A stretch of 64,000 nucleotides of DNA, taken from Mycolicibacterium moriokaense. Its GTDB lineage: Bacteria > Actinomycetota > Actinomycetes > Mycobacteriales > Mycobacteriaceae. The position numbers were made by a program, and so were the translations under genes. The notes under the pieces are model-generated. The model saw only the letters and a program-made list of their open reading frames with translations, made no database searches and had not been told where the DNA came from. Where the stretch lies: assembly GCF_003201655.1 (NCBI RefSeq), contig NZ_QJJU01000003.1, positions 186,001 to 250,000 on the forward strand, read 5' to 3'. Numbering within the stretch: position 1 is the first letter of the stretch; each line of letters opens with the position of its first letter. This document shows, piece after piece, positions 43,757-52,618 of the stretch.

Positions 43757-45126
43757 CTCGCCGCCATCTCGGGGTCTTGCACCGAGGCCGCGATCTCCTC
43801 GAGTTCCTCGATCCTGGTGCGTGCATACGCCTGCTGCTCGGTGATGGTGAGATTTCCGCGTGCCCTGGACAGGAAGGTCACCGTCCACGACAGCAACGTG
43901 GTGACCTTCGTCTTGAACCCGACCAGATAGACCAGGTGCAACACCAGCCAGGCCAGCCAGGCGATGAAACCGCCGAATTCGAGCTTGCCGATCTTGGCGA
44001 CCGCGGAGAACCGCGACACCGTCGCCATCGAACCCTTGTCGAAGTACTTGAACGGCTCTCGCTCGGCGGGATTGGCGCCGCGCAGCTCCGCCTTGATGGC
44101 CTTCGCCGCGTACTTGGCGCCCTGGATCGCGCCCTGCGCCATGCCGGGCACACCTTCGACAGCCGCCATGTCGCCGACGACGAAGACGTTCGGGTGCCCA
44201 GGCACCGACAAATCCGGCAAGACTTTGACGCGACCGGCTCGGTCCACCTCGACATCGCACTGCCGGGCGAGGTCGCGGCCCAGCGGACTGGCCGACACGC
44301 CTGCTGACCACACCTTGGTCGCACATTCGATGCGACGGACGGTTCCGTCGGAATCCTTGACCGTGATGCCGTTGCGGTCCACATCGGTGACCATCGCGCC
44401 CAGCTGAATTTCGACGCCCATCTTCTCCAGGCGCGCCTGAGCCTTCTTACCGAGTTTTTCGCCCATCGGCGGCAGCACGGCAGGTGCCGCGTCGAGCAAG
44501 ATCACCCGCGCCTGAGTCGAATCGATATGGCGGAACGCACCTTTGAGCGTATGGTCGGCGAGTTCTGCTATCTGTCCGGCCATCTCGACGCCGGTTGGGC
44601 CCGCGCCCACCACGGTGAACGTCAGGAGCTTCTCGCGCCGTGCCGGATCGCTTGACCGTTCGGCCTGTTCGAACGCGCCAAGGATGCGGCCGCGCAGTTC
44701 CAGTGCGTCGTCGACCGTCTTCATACCGGGCGCCCACTCGGCGAAGTGATCATTACCGAAGTACGACTGCCCGGCGCCCGCGGCGATGATCAGGCTGTCA
44801 TATGGCGTGACATACGTGTGGCCAAGCAGGGCCGAGGTCACGGTCTTATTCGCCAAATCGACATGAGTCACCTCGCCGAGCAGCACCTGAGCGTTGCGCT
44901 GCCTGCGCAGAATGATCCGGGTGGGCGGGGCGATCTCGCCCGAGGAGATGATGCCGGTGGCCACTTGGTACAGCAGAGGCTGGAACAAGTGGTGAGTGGT
45001 CTTGGCGATCATCTTGATGTCGACATCGGCACGCTTCAGGGCCTTGGCGGCGTTAAGGCCGCCGAAGCCTGAACCAATGATGACGACCCTGTGTCGATCA
45101 GTTGCAGCGGCTCCGGGATGGCTCAT
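43753..45126 (-). CDS. ndh: Type II NADH:quinone oxidoreductase
   Basis: 457 residues. Two Rossmann motifs: FAD site VVIIGSGFGGLNAAKALKR near residue 14 and NADH site TFTVVGAGPTGVEMAGQIAEL near 170, plus FVVGDMAAVEGVPGMAQGAIQGAKYAAKAI. The C-terminal amphipathic stretch WLAWLVLHLVYLVGF docks it on the membrane. It oxidises NADH and reduces menaquinone without pumping protons, and is the main mycobacterial NADH dehydrogenase and target of phenothiazines. GAGGAG lies just upstream of its ATG. Confidence 0.95.
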   Translation of the reverse strand: MSHPGAAATDRHRVVIIGSGFGGLNAAKALKRADVDIKMIAKTTHHLFQPLLYQVATGIISSGEIAPPTRIILRRQRNAQVLLGEVTHVDLANKTVTSALLGHTYVTPYDSLIIAAGAGQSYFGNDHFAEWAPGMKTVDDALELRGRILGAFEQAERSSDPARREKLLTFTVVGAGPTGVEMAGQIAELADHTLKGAFRHIDSTQARVILLDAAPAVLPPMGEKLGKKAQARLEKMGVEIQLGAMVTDVDRNGITVKDSDGTVRRIECATKVWSAGVSASPLGRDLARQCDVEVDRAGRVKVLPDLSVPGHPNVFVVGDMAAVEGVPGMAQGAIQGAKYAAKAIKAELRGANPAEREPFKYFDKGSMATVSRFSAVAKIGKLEFGGFIAWLAWLVLHLVYLVGFKTKVTTLLSWTVTFLSRARGNLTITEQQAYARTRIEELEEIAASVQDPEMAAS

Positions 45127-45225
45127 TTTGGGCTCCTCGACGGACTACACGTGCACTTATACAGACACCAGGGTAGTCGCCCCGCTTCCCATCAGCGTGG
45201 TGAGCTTTGCCACGCCGCCGCGGGT

Positions 45226-46155
45226 TTAAAGAGACAGCAGCGGCTTCAACCTTTCGGCGACCTCCGTGATACCGCCCGGCTGATAGCCCGTGAGACTGGT
45301 GACCGGGCTGAGGATGACGCCGTCGACGCCCGCGTCGAGGACCTTCGTCTTGATCTGGTCGGCCACCTGTTCGGGGCCGCCGACGACGGCCTGCTGCTTG
45401 AAGTCGTCGGGGATCAGGTCGGCGCTCACGTTCTCGTCGATCACCGCGATCACCAACATGCTGGTCTCTAAAGTCGCGGGGTCGCGGCCGATATCCTCGC
45501 AGCGATCCTTGACCACCTGCACCTTGCGGGGCAGCTCGTCGAATCCGGCGATGATGTTCAGATGGTCAAAGTATTTGGCCGCCAACGGAATAGTCTTCTT
45601 CTCGCCGCTGCCGCCGATCATCAGCGGGATGTGGTCCCGGAAGCGGGGATTGGCCATCGCTTCCTCCGTGCGGTAGTACTTCCCGGAGAACGTCGGCCGC
45701 TCGCCCTTGATCATCGGAAGGATGATCTGCAGCGCCTCGTCGAGCCTGTTGAAGCGGTCGGTGAACGTGCCGAAGTCGTAGCCCAGCTGCTGGTGCTCTA
45801 GCTCGAACCAGCCGGTGCCGATACCGAGAATCGAGCGGCCCTGGCTGATCACGTCCAGCGTGGTGATGGCCTTGGCCAGCAGCGTGGGGTTGCGGTAGGT
45901 GTTGCCGGTGACCAGCGTGCCGAGCTGCACGCGCTCGGTCGCCGTGGCCAGCCCGCCAAGTGCCGTGTAGGCCTCCAGCATCGGCTGTTCCGGGGTGCCA
46001 AGACCGGGCAACTGATAGAAGTGGTCCATCACGAAGACCGAGTCGTAGCCCGCCGCCTCCGCCTCCTGCGCCTGCGCGATCACGGTTGGGAACAGTTCGG
46101 CGACACCGGTGCCGTAGGAAAAGTTGGGGATCTGAAGTCCGAGTTTGATGGTCAC
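45226..46155 (-). CDS. LLM-class F420-dependent oxidoreductase (Rv1855c-like)
   Basis: 309 residues, luciferase-like TIM barrel: MTIKLGLQIPNFSYG at the start, GYDSVFVMDHFYQLPGLG, ATERVQLGTLVTGNTYRNP, and LGIGTGWFELEHQQLGYDFGTFTDRFNRLDEALQII, which is strongly reminiscent of mycobacterial F420-linked members. It transfers hydride between reduced F420 (or FMN) and an unknown substrate. Isolated between an SDR gene and ndh, all on the minus strand. Confidence 0.9.
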   Translation of the reverse strand: MTIKLGLQIPNFSYGTGVAELFPTVIAQAQEAEAAGYDSVFVMDHFYQLPGLGTPEQPMLEAYTALGGLATATERVQLGTLVTGNTYRNPTLLAKAITTLDVISQGRSILGIGTGWFELEHQQLGYDFGTFTDRFNRLDEALQIILPMIKGERPTFSGKYYRTEEAMANPRFRDHIPLMIGGSGEKKTIPLAAKYFDHLNIIAGFDELPRKVQVVKDRCEDIGRDPATLETSMLVIAVIDENVSADLIPDDFKQQAVVGGPEQVADQIKTKVLDAGVDGVILSPVTSLTGYQPGGITEVAERLKPLLSL

Positions 46156-46180
46156 GGGAGTTCACGTAACCACAATTAAG

Positions 46181-46196
46181 CGGGGCGGTCACCCCG
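46181..46196 (-). terminator. Possible terminator after the SDR gene
   Basis: CGGGG (46181-46185) and CCCCG (46192-46196) form a short stem around CGGTCA in the 66-bp gap between two minus-strand genes. On the minus strand CTTAATT follows. Short and weak. Confidence 0.35.
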
Positions 46197-46221
46197 TTTA
46201 GCTCTCGGCGAACCGGGAATA

Positions 46222-46893
46222 TCAGCCGAAGTTGGCGAGAGCCCCTTGGCTGACGTGCAGCGTCTGGCCGGTGATGTGCCGCGCGGCAGGCGTGGTCAGG
46301 AACAACGCCAGCCGGGCGATCTCCTCGGCGACCGGCGCGGGGGTGTGAGACAGGCCGTCGTAACCCGGCTCCGCGCTGCGTCCGGATGCCACCGCGTTGA
46401 CGGTGACGCCCCGCGTGCCGAAGTGCGTGGCCTGCCCGGCGGTCCAGTCCGAAATCGCAGCCTTCACCGCCGCCTCGGCGCTGCCCTCGCGGGGATGCTC
46501 GGGGATGACGGTGACGATCGAGCCGCCGGAGCGCAGGTGATCGCCGAGGATCTGCACGGTCAGCACCGCCGAAACGGCGGTCGTGTCCAGGCTGTTTCGC
46601 CATGCCGCGGCGAGATCGGCGAGCGAGTAGGTACGCGGGTCGCCGGCATCCCAGCGCGGGGCGGGGACGTTGACGATGGTGTCCAGGTGGTGCGGGAACT
46701 GCCCGCGCGCCTCTTCGAGGCTGGCCGGGTCGGTGTTGTCGAAGACGATGGCGTCGACATCGAGTTCCTTGGCCGCGACCTCGAGGTCGTCGCGGCGTGC
46801 GCCGGCGATCACCACCCGGTGGCCCGCATCGCGGAAACTCTCCGCAATCGTGCGTCCCAGATCCGTATCGCCGCCGGTGACGAGCACCTCCAT
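46222..46893 (-). CDS. SDR-family protein with altered catalytic tyrosine (Rv1856c-like)
   Basis: 223 residues from ATG 46893, eight bases after GGAGG (46906-46902); the ATG two codons earlier sits too close to that site. Rossmann motif VLVTGGDTDLGRTIAESF. The C-terminal half keeps GVTVNAVASGR and ARHITGQTLHVSQG, SDR-typical. The catalytic YxxxK is missing its Tyr: the segment reads GSAEAAVKAAISDW, with Lys144 but Glu140 in the Tyr place. It may be a non-catalytic or unusual SDR. Divergent from modB (138 bp). Confidence 0.82.
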   Translation of the reverse strand: MEVLVTGGDTDLGRTIAESFRDAGHRVVIAGARRDDLEVAAKELDVDAIVFDNTDPASLEEARGQFPHHLDTIVNVPAPRWDAGDPRTYSLADLAAAWRNSLDTTAVSAVLTVQILGDHLRSGGSIVTVIPEHPREGSAEAAVKAAISDWTAGQATHFGTRGVTVNAVASGRSAEPGYDGLSHTPAPVAEEIARLALFLTTPAARHITGQTLHVSQGALANFG

Positions 46894-47031
46894 CACCATG
46901 ACCTCCTGCTTTCGTTCAGCGCTGAACCCCAGCGAGTGAGCGTCATGTTACTGGACAGTAGCTAGGGATTGAAACCCGGCACGCACGCGACACGGCAACA
47001 GTTCGGCCAACGTGCCATAGGGTCTTGAACT

Positions 47032-47832
47032 GTGCAGCCAAGCACCTCGCCCGGGCTGCCCCGCTGGATCTATATCCCAGCCGCGTTGGGGGCGCTTTTC
47101 GTCGTAGTTCCGCTGCTAGCGGTCGCCGCCAAGGTGGACTGGCCACACTTCTGGTCGCTCATCACCAGCGAATCGTCGACGACGGCGCTGCTGCTCAGCC
47201 TCGAAACGGCGGCGGCCAGCACGACGCTGTGTGTGCTGCTGGGCGTGCCCATGGCACTGGTGCTGGCCCGCAGCGAGGCCACGGCGGTGCGGCTCGCCAG
47301 ACCGCTCATCCTGCTGCCGCTTGTACTGCCGCCGGTGGTCGGCGGAATCGCACTGCTGTATGCGTTCGGTCGGCTTGGACTGATCGGGCAGTACCTCAGC
47401 GCCGCAGGCATCCAGATCGCGTTCACGACAACGGCAGTGGTGCTGGCGCAGACCTTCGTGTCGTTGCCGTTCCTGGTCATCGCGCTGGAAGGCGCCGCCC
47501 GCACAGCCGGCGCCGACTACGAGGTGGTGGCCGCCACGCTCGGAGCCCGCCCGACAACGGTGTGGTGGCGGGTTTCGTTGCCGCTCTTGGCGCCTGGCCT
47601 GATTTCAGGCGCAGTGCTGGCGTTCGCGCGATCACTTGGCGAGTTCGGCGCCACGCTGACCTTCGCCGGCTCCCGTGAGGGCATCACCCGAACACTGCCG
47701 CTGGAGATCTACCTGCAGCGCGAAAGCGATCCCGACGCGGCCGTCGCGCTGTCGCTGCTTCTCGTCGCGGTGGCCGCCGTTGTCGTCGTCGCACTGGGTA
47801 GCCGTCAGATCCGGGGCACCAATGCCTGGTAG
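47032..47832 (+). CDS. modB: Molybdate ABC transporter permease
   Basis: 266 residues, GTG start. Six or so membrane helices and the cytoplasmic EAA loop [38 protein letters not shown] that contacts the ATPase. [23 protein letters not shown] is typical of ModB/CysT permeases. It lies 6 bp upstream of modC. The periplasmic binding protein ModA, which precedes modB in M. tuberculosis, is not in this window. Confidence 0.9.
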   Translation: MQPSTSPGLPRWIYIPAALGALFVVVPLLAVAAKVDWPHFWSLITSESSTTALLLSLETAAASTTLCVLLGVPMALVLARSEATAVRLARPLILLPLVLPPVVGGIALLYAFGRLGLIGQYLSAAGIQIAFTTTAVVLAQTFVSLPFLVIALEGAARTAGADYEVVAATLGARPTTVWWRVSLPLLAPGLISGAVLAFARSLGEFGATLTFAGSREGITRTLPLEIYLQRESDPDAAVALSLLLVAVAAVVVVALGSRQIRGTNAW

Positions 47833-47838
47833 TCGACC

Positions 47839-48897
47839 ATGACCGGGGTAGCTCTGCGGGCCGTCGTCGAAAGTCGCGGCGTAGACATCGAATTCGATGT
47901 CGCGGCAGGCCAAGTGCTGGCACTGCTCGGCGCAAACGGCGCGGGCAAGTCGACCGCCCTGCATGTGATCGCGGGGCTCCTGCGCCCCGACCGCGGTGTC
48001 GTACGCGTCGGACAACGACTGCTTACCGATACTGCGGCGGGAATTCACGTCGCCACCCACGATCGCCGCGTCGGCCTGCTGCTCCAGGACCCGCTGTTGT
48101 TTCCGCACCTGAGCGTCACCGGCAATGTGGCTTTCGCCCCGCGCAGTTCCCGTGCCGTGGCGGCACATTGGCTCGCCGAGGTCGATGCGGCCGAACTCGG
48201 CGACCGGATGCCGCGGCAGTTGTCGGGCGGGCAGGCTCAGCGGGTGGCGTTGGCAAGGGCGCTGGCGGCCGAACCCGACGTGTTGCTGCTGGACGAACCG
48301 CTGGCCGGACTGGACGTAGCAGCGGCCACTGCGATGCGCAAGGTGTTGCGCCGCGTGCTGGCTCGCAACAACCGCTCCGCAGTGCTGATCACGCACGACC
48401 TCCTCGACGTACTCACCCTTGCCGACAGGGTGTTGGTACTGGAGGGCGGACGGATCGCCGAATCAGGCTCGGCTGCAACGATTTTGACTAAGCCACGCAG
48501 TCGGTTCGGCGCGCGGTTCGCTGGAGTGAACCTGGTCGGGGGTACCGCAAACGCCGAAGGCGTTTTGACCACGCAGTGGGGGACGACGTGGCACGGCACG
48601 CCTGGGCCCGACATGGTGGCTGGTGAGTCGGCAGTGGCGCTGTTCAACCCTGCGGCGGTCGCTGTCTACCGCGACAAGCCGCACGGTAGCCCCCGCAACA
48701 CCATCGAGGTGACGATCGCAGAACTCGACAGCCGCGGACCCGTGATCAGGATCCGCGCGGACGACCAACCCGACGGGGCACCGGGCCTCGCAGCCGACAT
48801 CACCGCCGAAGCCGTGGCCGACTTGCGACTGGCACCAGGCGATCGCGTTTACTTCTCGGTGAAGGCCCAAGAGGTCACCGTCCATCTCAGCCCGTAA
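47839..48897 (+). CDS. modC: Molybdate ABC transporter ATPase
   Basis: 352 residues. Walker A LLGANGAGKSTALHVIAGLL (about 33-52), Q-loop VGLLLQDPLLFPHLSV, signature PRQLSGGQAQRVALARAL, Walker B VLLLDEPLAGLD, H-loop VLITHDLLDV. The C-terminal 75 residues (RNTIEVTIAELDSRGPVIRI) form a TOBE/mop-like domain that binds oxyanions and adjusts transport. Partner of ModB. A GC-rich hairpin follows about 70 bp downstream. Confidence 0.92.
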   Translation: MTGVALRAVVESRGVDIEFDVAAGQVLALLGANGAGKSTALHVIAGLLRPDRGVVRVGQRLLTDTAAGIHVATHDRRVGLLLQDPLLFPHLSVTGNVAFAPRSSRAVAAHWLAEVDAAELGDRMPRQLSGGQAQRVALARALAAEPDVLLLDEPLAGLDVAAATAMRKVLRRVLARNNRSAVLITHDLLDVLTLADRVLVLEGGRIAESGSAATILTKPRSRFGARFAGVNLVGGTANAEGVLTTQWGTTWHGTPGPDMVAGESAVALFNPAAVAVYRDKPHGSPRNTIEVTIAELDSRGPVIRIRADDQPDGAPGLAADITAEAVADLRLAPGDRVYFSVKAQEVTVHLSP

Positions 48898-48968
48898 CGC
48901 TGTGGATCGACGGTGCGATCAACGGCTTGAATCGACCAAATGCCACGGGGGCCAAGTGGGTTCGATCA

Positions 48969-48987
48969 CCCCGCGCCACGCGCGGGG
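48969..48987 (+). terminator. Hairpin terminator after modC
   Basis: CCCCGCG (48969-48975) and CGCGGGG (48981-48987) pair perfectly over 7 bp around CCACG, followed by ACCTTGTTATG. It lies 72 bp after the modC stop in the 221-bp gap before apa. The rest of that gap must hold the apa promoter; no clear -10/-35 pair was seen. Confidence 0.6.
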
Positions 48988-49118
48988 ACCTTGTTATGCC
49001 AGCAACTGCCTGCAGAGGCTCCTCACAGCGACTCTTTCGCCTACAGCAATGTCGTAGCTAAGCACTATTTGAGCAACTCGCACTTGCGTCACGGCCGTAA
49101 CACGGTAGTTTCTTCCCC

Positions 49119-50075
49119 ATGAATCAGCCGGACGCGATTTCTCAACACCGCAAGGGCCTCTCGAAGACGCTCGCGGCCGCGGCGCTGACCGGCGCCACCG
49201 TTGTGGTGCTGACGCTGCCGACCGCGAATGCCGATCCGACAACACCGCCGCCTCCGCCGCCGTCGGGCAACACGTTCCTGCAGGGACCGCCTCCCGAGGC
49301 CCCGGCGCCGCCCCCGCCTGCCGACCCCAACGCACCGCCGCCTGCGCCCGCCGATCCCAACGCACCGCCGGCGCCACCACCGCCTGCGCCTGAGCCGGGT
49401 CGCGTCAACAACAACGCTGGCGGCTTCAGCTATGTGGTGCCTGCGGGCTGGAAGCTGGCCGACGCGACCCAGCTTTCCTATGGGCAGGCGTTGTTGAACA
49501 AGATTCCGCCGCCGGCACCCGCGGGAGCACCGGAGCCTCCGCAGCCGCCCAGCGACACCAGCGTGCTGCTCGGACGACTCGACCTGAAGCTGTTCGCAGG
49601 CGCCGAGACCGACAACACCAAGGCTGCCCAGCGGCTCGCGTCCGACATGGGTGAGTTCTTCATGCCGTTCCCGGGCACGCGCGTCAATCAGCAGACCGCC
49701 GCGCTCACTGCGGGGGGCATGTCGGGCGTCGCGTCCTACTACGAAGTGAAGTTCACCGACACGAACAAGCCCAATGGCCAGATCTGGGCAGGCGTCGTCG
49801 GAGAGCCAACCCCGCCAGGCGCGCCACGGGGCCAGCGCGCACCCGAGCGGTGGTTCGTGGTCTGGCTGGGCACGGCCACCAACCCGGTACCGACGAGCGA
49901 GGCCATCACGCTGGCTCAGTCGATCCGGCCATGGACGCCGCCGCCTCCGCCGGAGCCGGACCCCAACGCGCCACCACCACCTGCGGGCGGGACAAATGTG
50001 CCCGGTCAGAGCCCGAACGTCGGCGTGCCGGTTCAGATTGACCCGAACAGCGCACCAGGAATGCTGCCGGGCTAA
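49119..50075 (+). CDS. apa: Alanine- and proline-rich secreted protein Apa (fibronectin attachment protein)
   Basis: 318 residues. Signal peptide of about 38 residues (LSKTLAAAALTGATVVVLTLP, cleavage after TANA). Then a Pro/Ala-rich, likely disordered region (39-95) of PPPP and DPNAPP repeats, a folded FAP domain (about 95-270; NNAGGFSYVVPAGW, LLGRLDLKLFAGAETDN, RWFVVWLGTAT), and a second Pro-rich tail. M. tuberculosis Apa (Rv1860) is an O-mannosylated secreted antigen that binds fibronectin and lung surfactant protein A; the Pro-rich ends are the glycosylation targets. Same position after modC as in M. tuberculosis. Confidence 0.94.
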   Translation: MNQPDAISQHRKGLSKTLAAAALTGATVVVLTLPTANADPTTPPPPPPSGNTFLQGPPPEAPAPPPPADPNAPPPAPADPNAPPAPPPPAPEPGRVNNNAGGFSYVVPAGWKLADATQLSYGQALLNKIPPPAPAGAPEPPQPPSDTSVLLGRLDLKLFAGAETDNTKAAQRLASDMGEFFMPFPGTRVNQQTAALTAGGMSGVASYYEVKFTDTNKPNGQIWAGVVGEPTPPGAPRGQRAPERWFVVWLGTATNPVPTSEAITLAQSIRPWTPPPPPEPDPNAPPPPAGGTNVPGQSPNVGVPVQIDPNSAPGMLPG

Positions 50076-50097
50076 CGACTAACCGGCGGTTGGGTTT

Positions 50098-50349
50098 TCA
50101 GGGTCCGACGTAGGGCTGCTGGCCGTCGAGATTGTTGACGTTGGCCAGGAAGCAGTTGGTGCCGCCGAAGCCCATCGCGCCCGCGGTCACGCACCGCTGA
50201 AACGATCCGTCCCCGCCGATCGGTCCGTCGCAGGTGGTGCCGCCGCCCCACGGCGTCCACCCGCCCTGGCAGCCGGCGTTCGCCGGGGCGGCCAGTGCGA
50301 TGCAGCTGGCCACAAGCCCGCTAACCGCTAGTGCAACAAGTGCTTTCAT
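50098..50349 (-). CDS. Small secreted cysteine-containing protein (CDGP motif)
   Basis: 83 residues. Signal peptide MKALVALAVSGLVASCIALA with cleavage after PANA (residue 25), leaving a 58-residue mature protein with four cysteines (27, 40, 53, 66) and the motif TTCDGPIGGDGSFQRC. Short secreted proteins with a CDGP core are common in mycobacteria; two disulfides are likely, function unknown. Convergent with apa, 22 bp apart; AACC-GGC-GGTT followed by GGGTTTT (50081-50097) may separate them. Confidence 0.82.
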   Translation of the reverse strand: MKALVALAVSGLVASCIALAAPANAGCQGGWTPWGGGTTCDGPIGGDGSFQRCVTAGAMGFGGTNCFLANVNNLDGQQPYVGP

Positions 50350-50661
50350 CCTTCACCCCTTCTCCGCTGTACCGTGCCCGCACCCGGTACCAAGTCGATG
50401 ACGGTGTGGCCGCGTCACGGCCGCACTGTTATCTCCAGGTTATGCCGTCGTGACCGATTGGGAATCCGGATTTTCCCTACGAATTCCGCGGTCAGATCCG
50501 CTGTGCACCAGCCCGATCGGCCGCTTCAGGGCCGGCGACCTGCGGAAACAATTGATGATCGTGCCCATTTCACAACCCGAATCGTTACCCTCGTCGGGTA
50601 TACCTTCAAGCGTGGTCCAGCGACCCGCTGGCCACGGCCGGTGACTGGCAGGAGATCTGCG
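50350..50661. other. 312-bp intergenic region between divergent small genes
   Basis: No convincing gene on either strand. On the left, GAAGGGGTGAAGG on the minus strand is the ribosome site of the small secreted protein. On the right, GGCAGGAGA is that of the GlsB-like gene. GGGTAT within CCTCGTCGGGTATACC (about 50598-50611) looks like the -10 of an alternative sigma factor, but no matching -35 was found at the right distance. Confidence 0.5.
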
Positions 50662-50964
50662 ATGGACGTGACTGCGGCAACCGAATTTCTCGCGCGTTCC
50701 ACCACGCTGACAAGCGTTGGCTGGATCGGCTACATCATCATCGGGGCGATCGCCGGATGGCTCGCCGGCAAGATCGTCAAGGGCGGTGGCTCGGGCATTC
50801 TGATGAACATCGTCATCGGCATCGTCGGTGCGCTGGTCGGCGGTTTCCTGCTCAGCTTCTTCCTGGATACGGCGACCGGCGGGTGGTGGTTCACACTGTT
50901 CACCGCGGTCCTCGGTTCGGTGATCCTGCTGTGGATCGTCGGGATGGTGCAGCGAAAGACGTAG
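50662..50964 (+). CDS. GlsB/YeaQ/YmgE-family small membrane protein (Rv1861-like)
   Basis: 100 residues from ATG 50662, preceded by GGCAGGAGA. Three hydrophobic helices: GWIGYIIIGAIAGWLAGKIV, ILMNIVIGIVGALVGGFLLSFFL, WWFTLFTAVLGSVILLWIVGMV, in the pattern of the transglycosylase-associated protein family, which is often general-stress induced. Function in mycobacteria is not established. Sits between apa and adhA as in M. tuberculosis. Confidence 0.88.
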   Translation: MDVTAATEFLARSTTLTSVGWIGYIIIGAIAGWLAGKIVKGGGSGILMNIVIGIVGALVGGFLLSFFLDTATGGWWFTLFTAVLGSVILLWIVGMVQRKT

Positions 50965-51002
50965 CGGGCACATAACTATCGGCGGGCGAGCACGATAGGG
51001 GA

Positions 51003-52019
51003 ATGGCCGCCCCAACCATGAGCGCGTGGCGGGTTCGACGACCGGGCCCGATGACCACCCGTCCGCTGGAACGTGTCACCGTCGACGTGCCGCAACCGGG
51101 GCCGGATGAGCTCCTCGTCGCGGTGCACGCCTGCGGGGTGTGCCGCACCGATCTGCACGTCGCAGAGGGCGACCTACCTGTGCACCGGCCGGGCGTGATT
51201 CCCGGCCACGAGGTGGTCGGGGAGGTCGCTGCGATTGGCCAGGATGCCGGAGCCGAGTTCGCGGTCGGTGATCGCATCGGCGTCGCATGGCTGCGGCACA
51301 CCTGCGGACACTGCAAGTTCTGCCTCAGCGGGCAGGAGAACCTGTGTCCCGAATCCCGTTACACCGGCTGGGACGCAGACGGTGGCTACGCCGAATTCGC
51401 CACTGTCCCGGCCGTGTTCGCACATCATTTGCCCGCAGGCTACAGCGATACCGAACTGGCCCCGTTGCTGTGTGCAGGCATCATCGGATACCGCTCGCTG
51501 TTACGAGCCGACCTGCCTTCTGGCGGCCGCCTTGGCATCTACGGCTTCGGCGGCAGCGCCCATCTCACCGCCCAGGTGGCCCTCGCGCAGGGCGCAGAGG
51601 TGCACGTCATGACCCGCGGCGAGCGGGCCCGCGAACTGGCGCTGTCGCTGGGGGTGGCGTCAGCCCAGGGCGCCACCGATCGTCCGCCGGTGGCCCTGGA
51701 TGCTGCAATCCTGTTCGCGCCCGTTGGCGATCTGGTGCTGCCGGCCCTCGAGGCACTCGACCGCGGCGGCACCCTGGCCATTGCCGGTATCTACCTCAGC
51801 GATATCCCCGCACTCAACTACGAACGCCACCTCTTTCAAGAGCGCCAGGTGCGATCGGTGACCTCCAACACCCGCAACGACGCCCGTGAGTTCCTGGCGT
51901 TCGCGGGCCAGCACCACTTCGAGGTGACGAGCCCGGTCTATCCGCTCGGCCGCGCCGACGAGGCGCTGACCGATCTGAGCGAGGGCCGAATCGCCGGTGC
52001 AGCGGTGTTGTCGGTCTAG
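51003..52019 (+). CDS. adhA: Zinc-dependent alcohol dehydrogenase
   Basis: 338 residues, MDR family. The catalytic zinc site is in [17 protein letters not shown] and GHEVVGEV. The four structural-zinc cysteines are in [19 protein letters not shown]. The nucleotide-binding domain has [22 protein letters not shown], where the glycine triplet is G-F-G-G-S-A rather than the usual G-x-G-x-x-G. It oxidises alcohols or reduces aldehydes with NAD(P)(H). Stop overlaps the convergent hypothetical gene by 4 bp. Confidence 0.92.
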   Translation: MAAPTMSAWRVRRPGPMTTRPLERVTVDVPQPGPDELLVAVHACGVCRTDLHVAEGDLPVHRPGVIPGHEVVGEVAAIGQDAGAEFAVGDRIGVAWLRHTCGHCKFCLSGQENLCPESRYTGWDADGGYAEFATVPAVFAHHLPAGYSDTELAPLLCAGIIGYRSLLRADLPSGGRLGIYGFGGSAHLTAQVALAQGAEVHVMTRGERARELALSLGVASAQGATDRPPVALDAAILFAPVGDLVLPALEALDRGGTLAIAGIYLSDIPALNYERHLFQERQVRSVTSNTRNDAREFLAFAGQHHFEVTSPVYPLGRADEALTDLSEGRIAGAAVLSV

Positions 52020-52498
52020 AGTGCCGCGAGCGCCGCACCCAGCCGGCCGCTGAGATCACCCCGACCTGACTCATACATGGGCCCGCATCCGTCGGACAGC
52101 ACGAGGCGCAGCCGCGCCATTCCGCGCGCTCCTACCTGGCGCGGCGAGTGCAGCCGCAGAGTGATGGCGTCGATCAGATCCTCGGCCGCCGCAATGTTGT
52201 TGAAGTGCACAGGAATCCGCGCAGACAGAGGTGTGCCGCCCGTACGCGCATCGTGCACGGCCCTCCGCAGCGCCGATGCGATCGACTCCCGCTCGGCAAC
52301 CGACGTCAGCCGCGCCTGATGAACCGCGAGCGCGCTGCCCTCCGGTGCAGGCACGCCGACGGCGAGCTGCCGGTCGAATTGATACGCCCTCAGCCGCGCC
52401 GTCACGCGCGCCAGCGGCGACGGTCGCGGCGCGGCGCTCCGCCGACGGACGTCGCTCGCGGCGGAGAAAAGATCCGGCGAAATCTTGTTGTCGGGCAT
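52016..52498 (-). CDS. Conserved hypothetical protein
   Basis: 160 residues from ATG 52498, nine bases after AGAGG; an ATG two codons earlier is only three bases from it. Unrecognised. The N-terminus is basic ([23 protein letters not shown]), the middle helical ([25 protein letters not shown]), and the C-terminus contains [31 protein letters not shown] and ends [10 protein letters not shown]. No signal peptide or membrane helix, so cytoplasmic and possibly nucleic-acid or lipid binding. Divergent from a CGNR regulator gene with a palindrome in between. Confidence 0.7.
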   Translation of the reverse strand: MPDNKISPDLFSAASDVRRRSAAPRPSPLARVTARLRAYQFDRQLAVGVPAPEGSALAVHQARLTSVAERESIASALRRAVHDARTGGTPLSARIPVHFNNIAAAEDLIDAITLRLHSPRQVGARGMARLRLVLSDGCGPMYESGRGDLSGRLGAALAAL

Positions 52499-52561
52499 GG
52501 TCATCTACCTCTAACGGCTCAATCTCTCAACATATTCTCGTGACTATCAAACACGTTACAG

Positions 52562-52577
52562 TGGTCATGAGTGACCA
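52562..52577. promoter_or_regulatory. Candidate operator between divergent genes
   Basis: Perfect 6-bp arms TGGTCA (52562-52567) and TGACCA (52572-52577) around TGAG, with a further GGTCA half-site at 52593-52597. It sits in the 120-bp divergent gap, 42 bp before the CGNR regulator start, so autoregulation by that protein is a reasonable guess. TAGCCT (52607-52612) six bases before that ATG could be a leaderless -10. Confidence 0.45.
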
Positions 52578-52618
52578 GTCAAGTTGATATACCGGTCACG
52601 CACAGGTAGCCTGTTCGC

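Noticed and set aside
49240..49400. CCG-rich tract in apa as a tandem repeat or CRISPR-like array
   Set aside because: It is the codon-level reflection of the Pro/Ala-rich segment of Apa, with no unique spacers.
50598..50611. GGGTAT as a SigF/SigB-type -10 before the GlsB-like gene
   Set aside because: No GTTT-type -35 was found 15-17 bp upstream, so the assignment is not supported.
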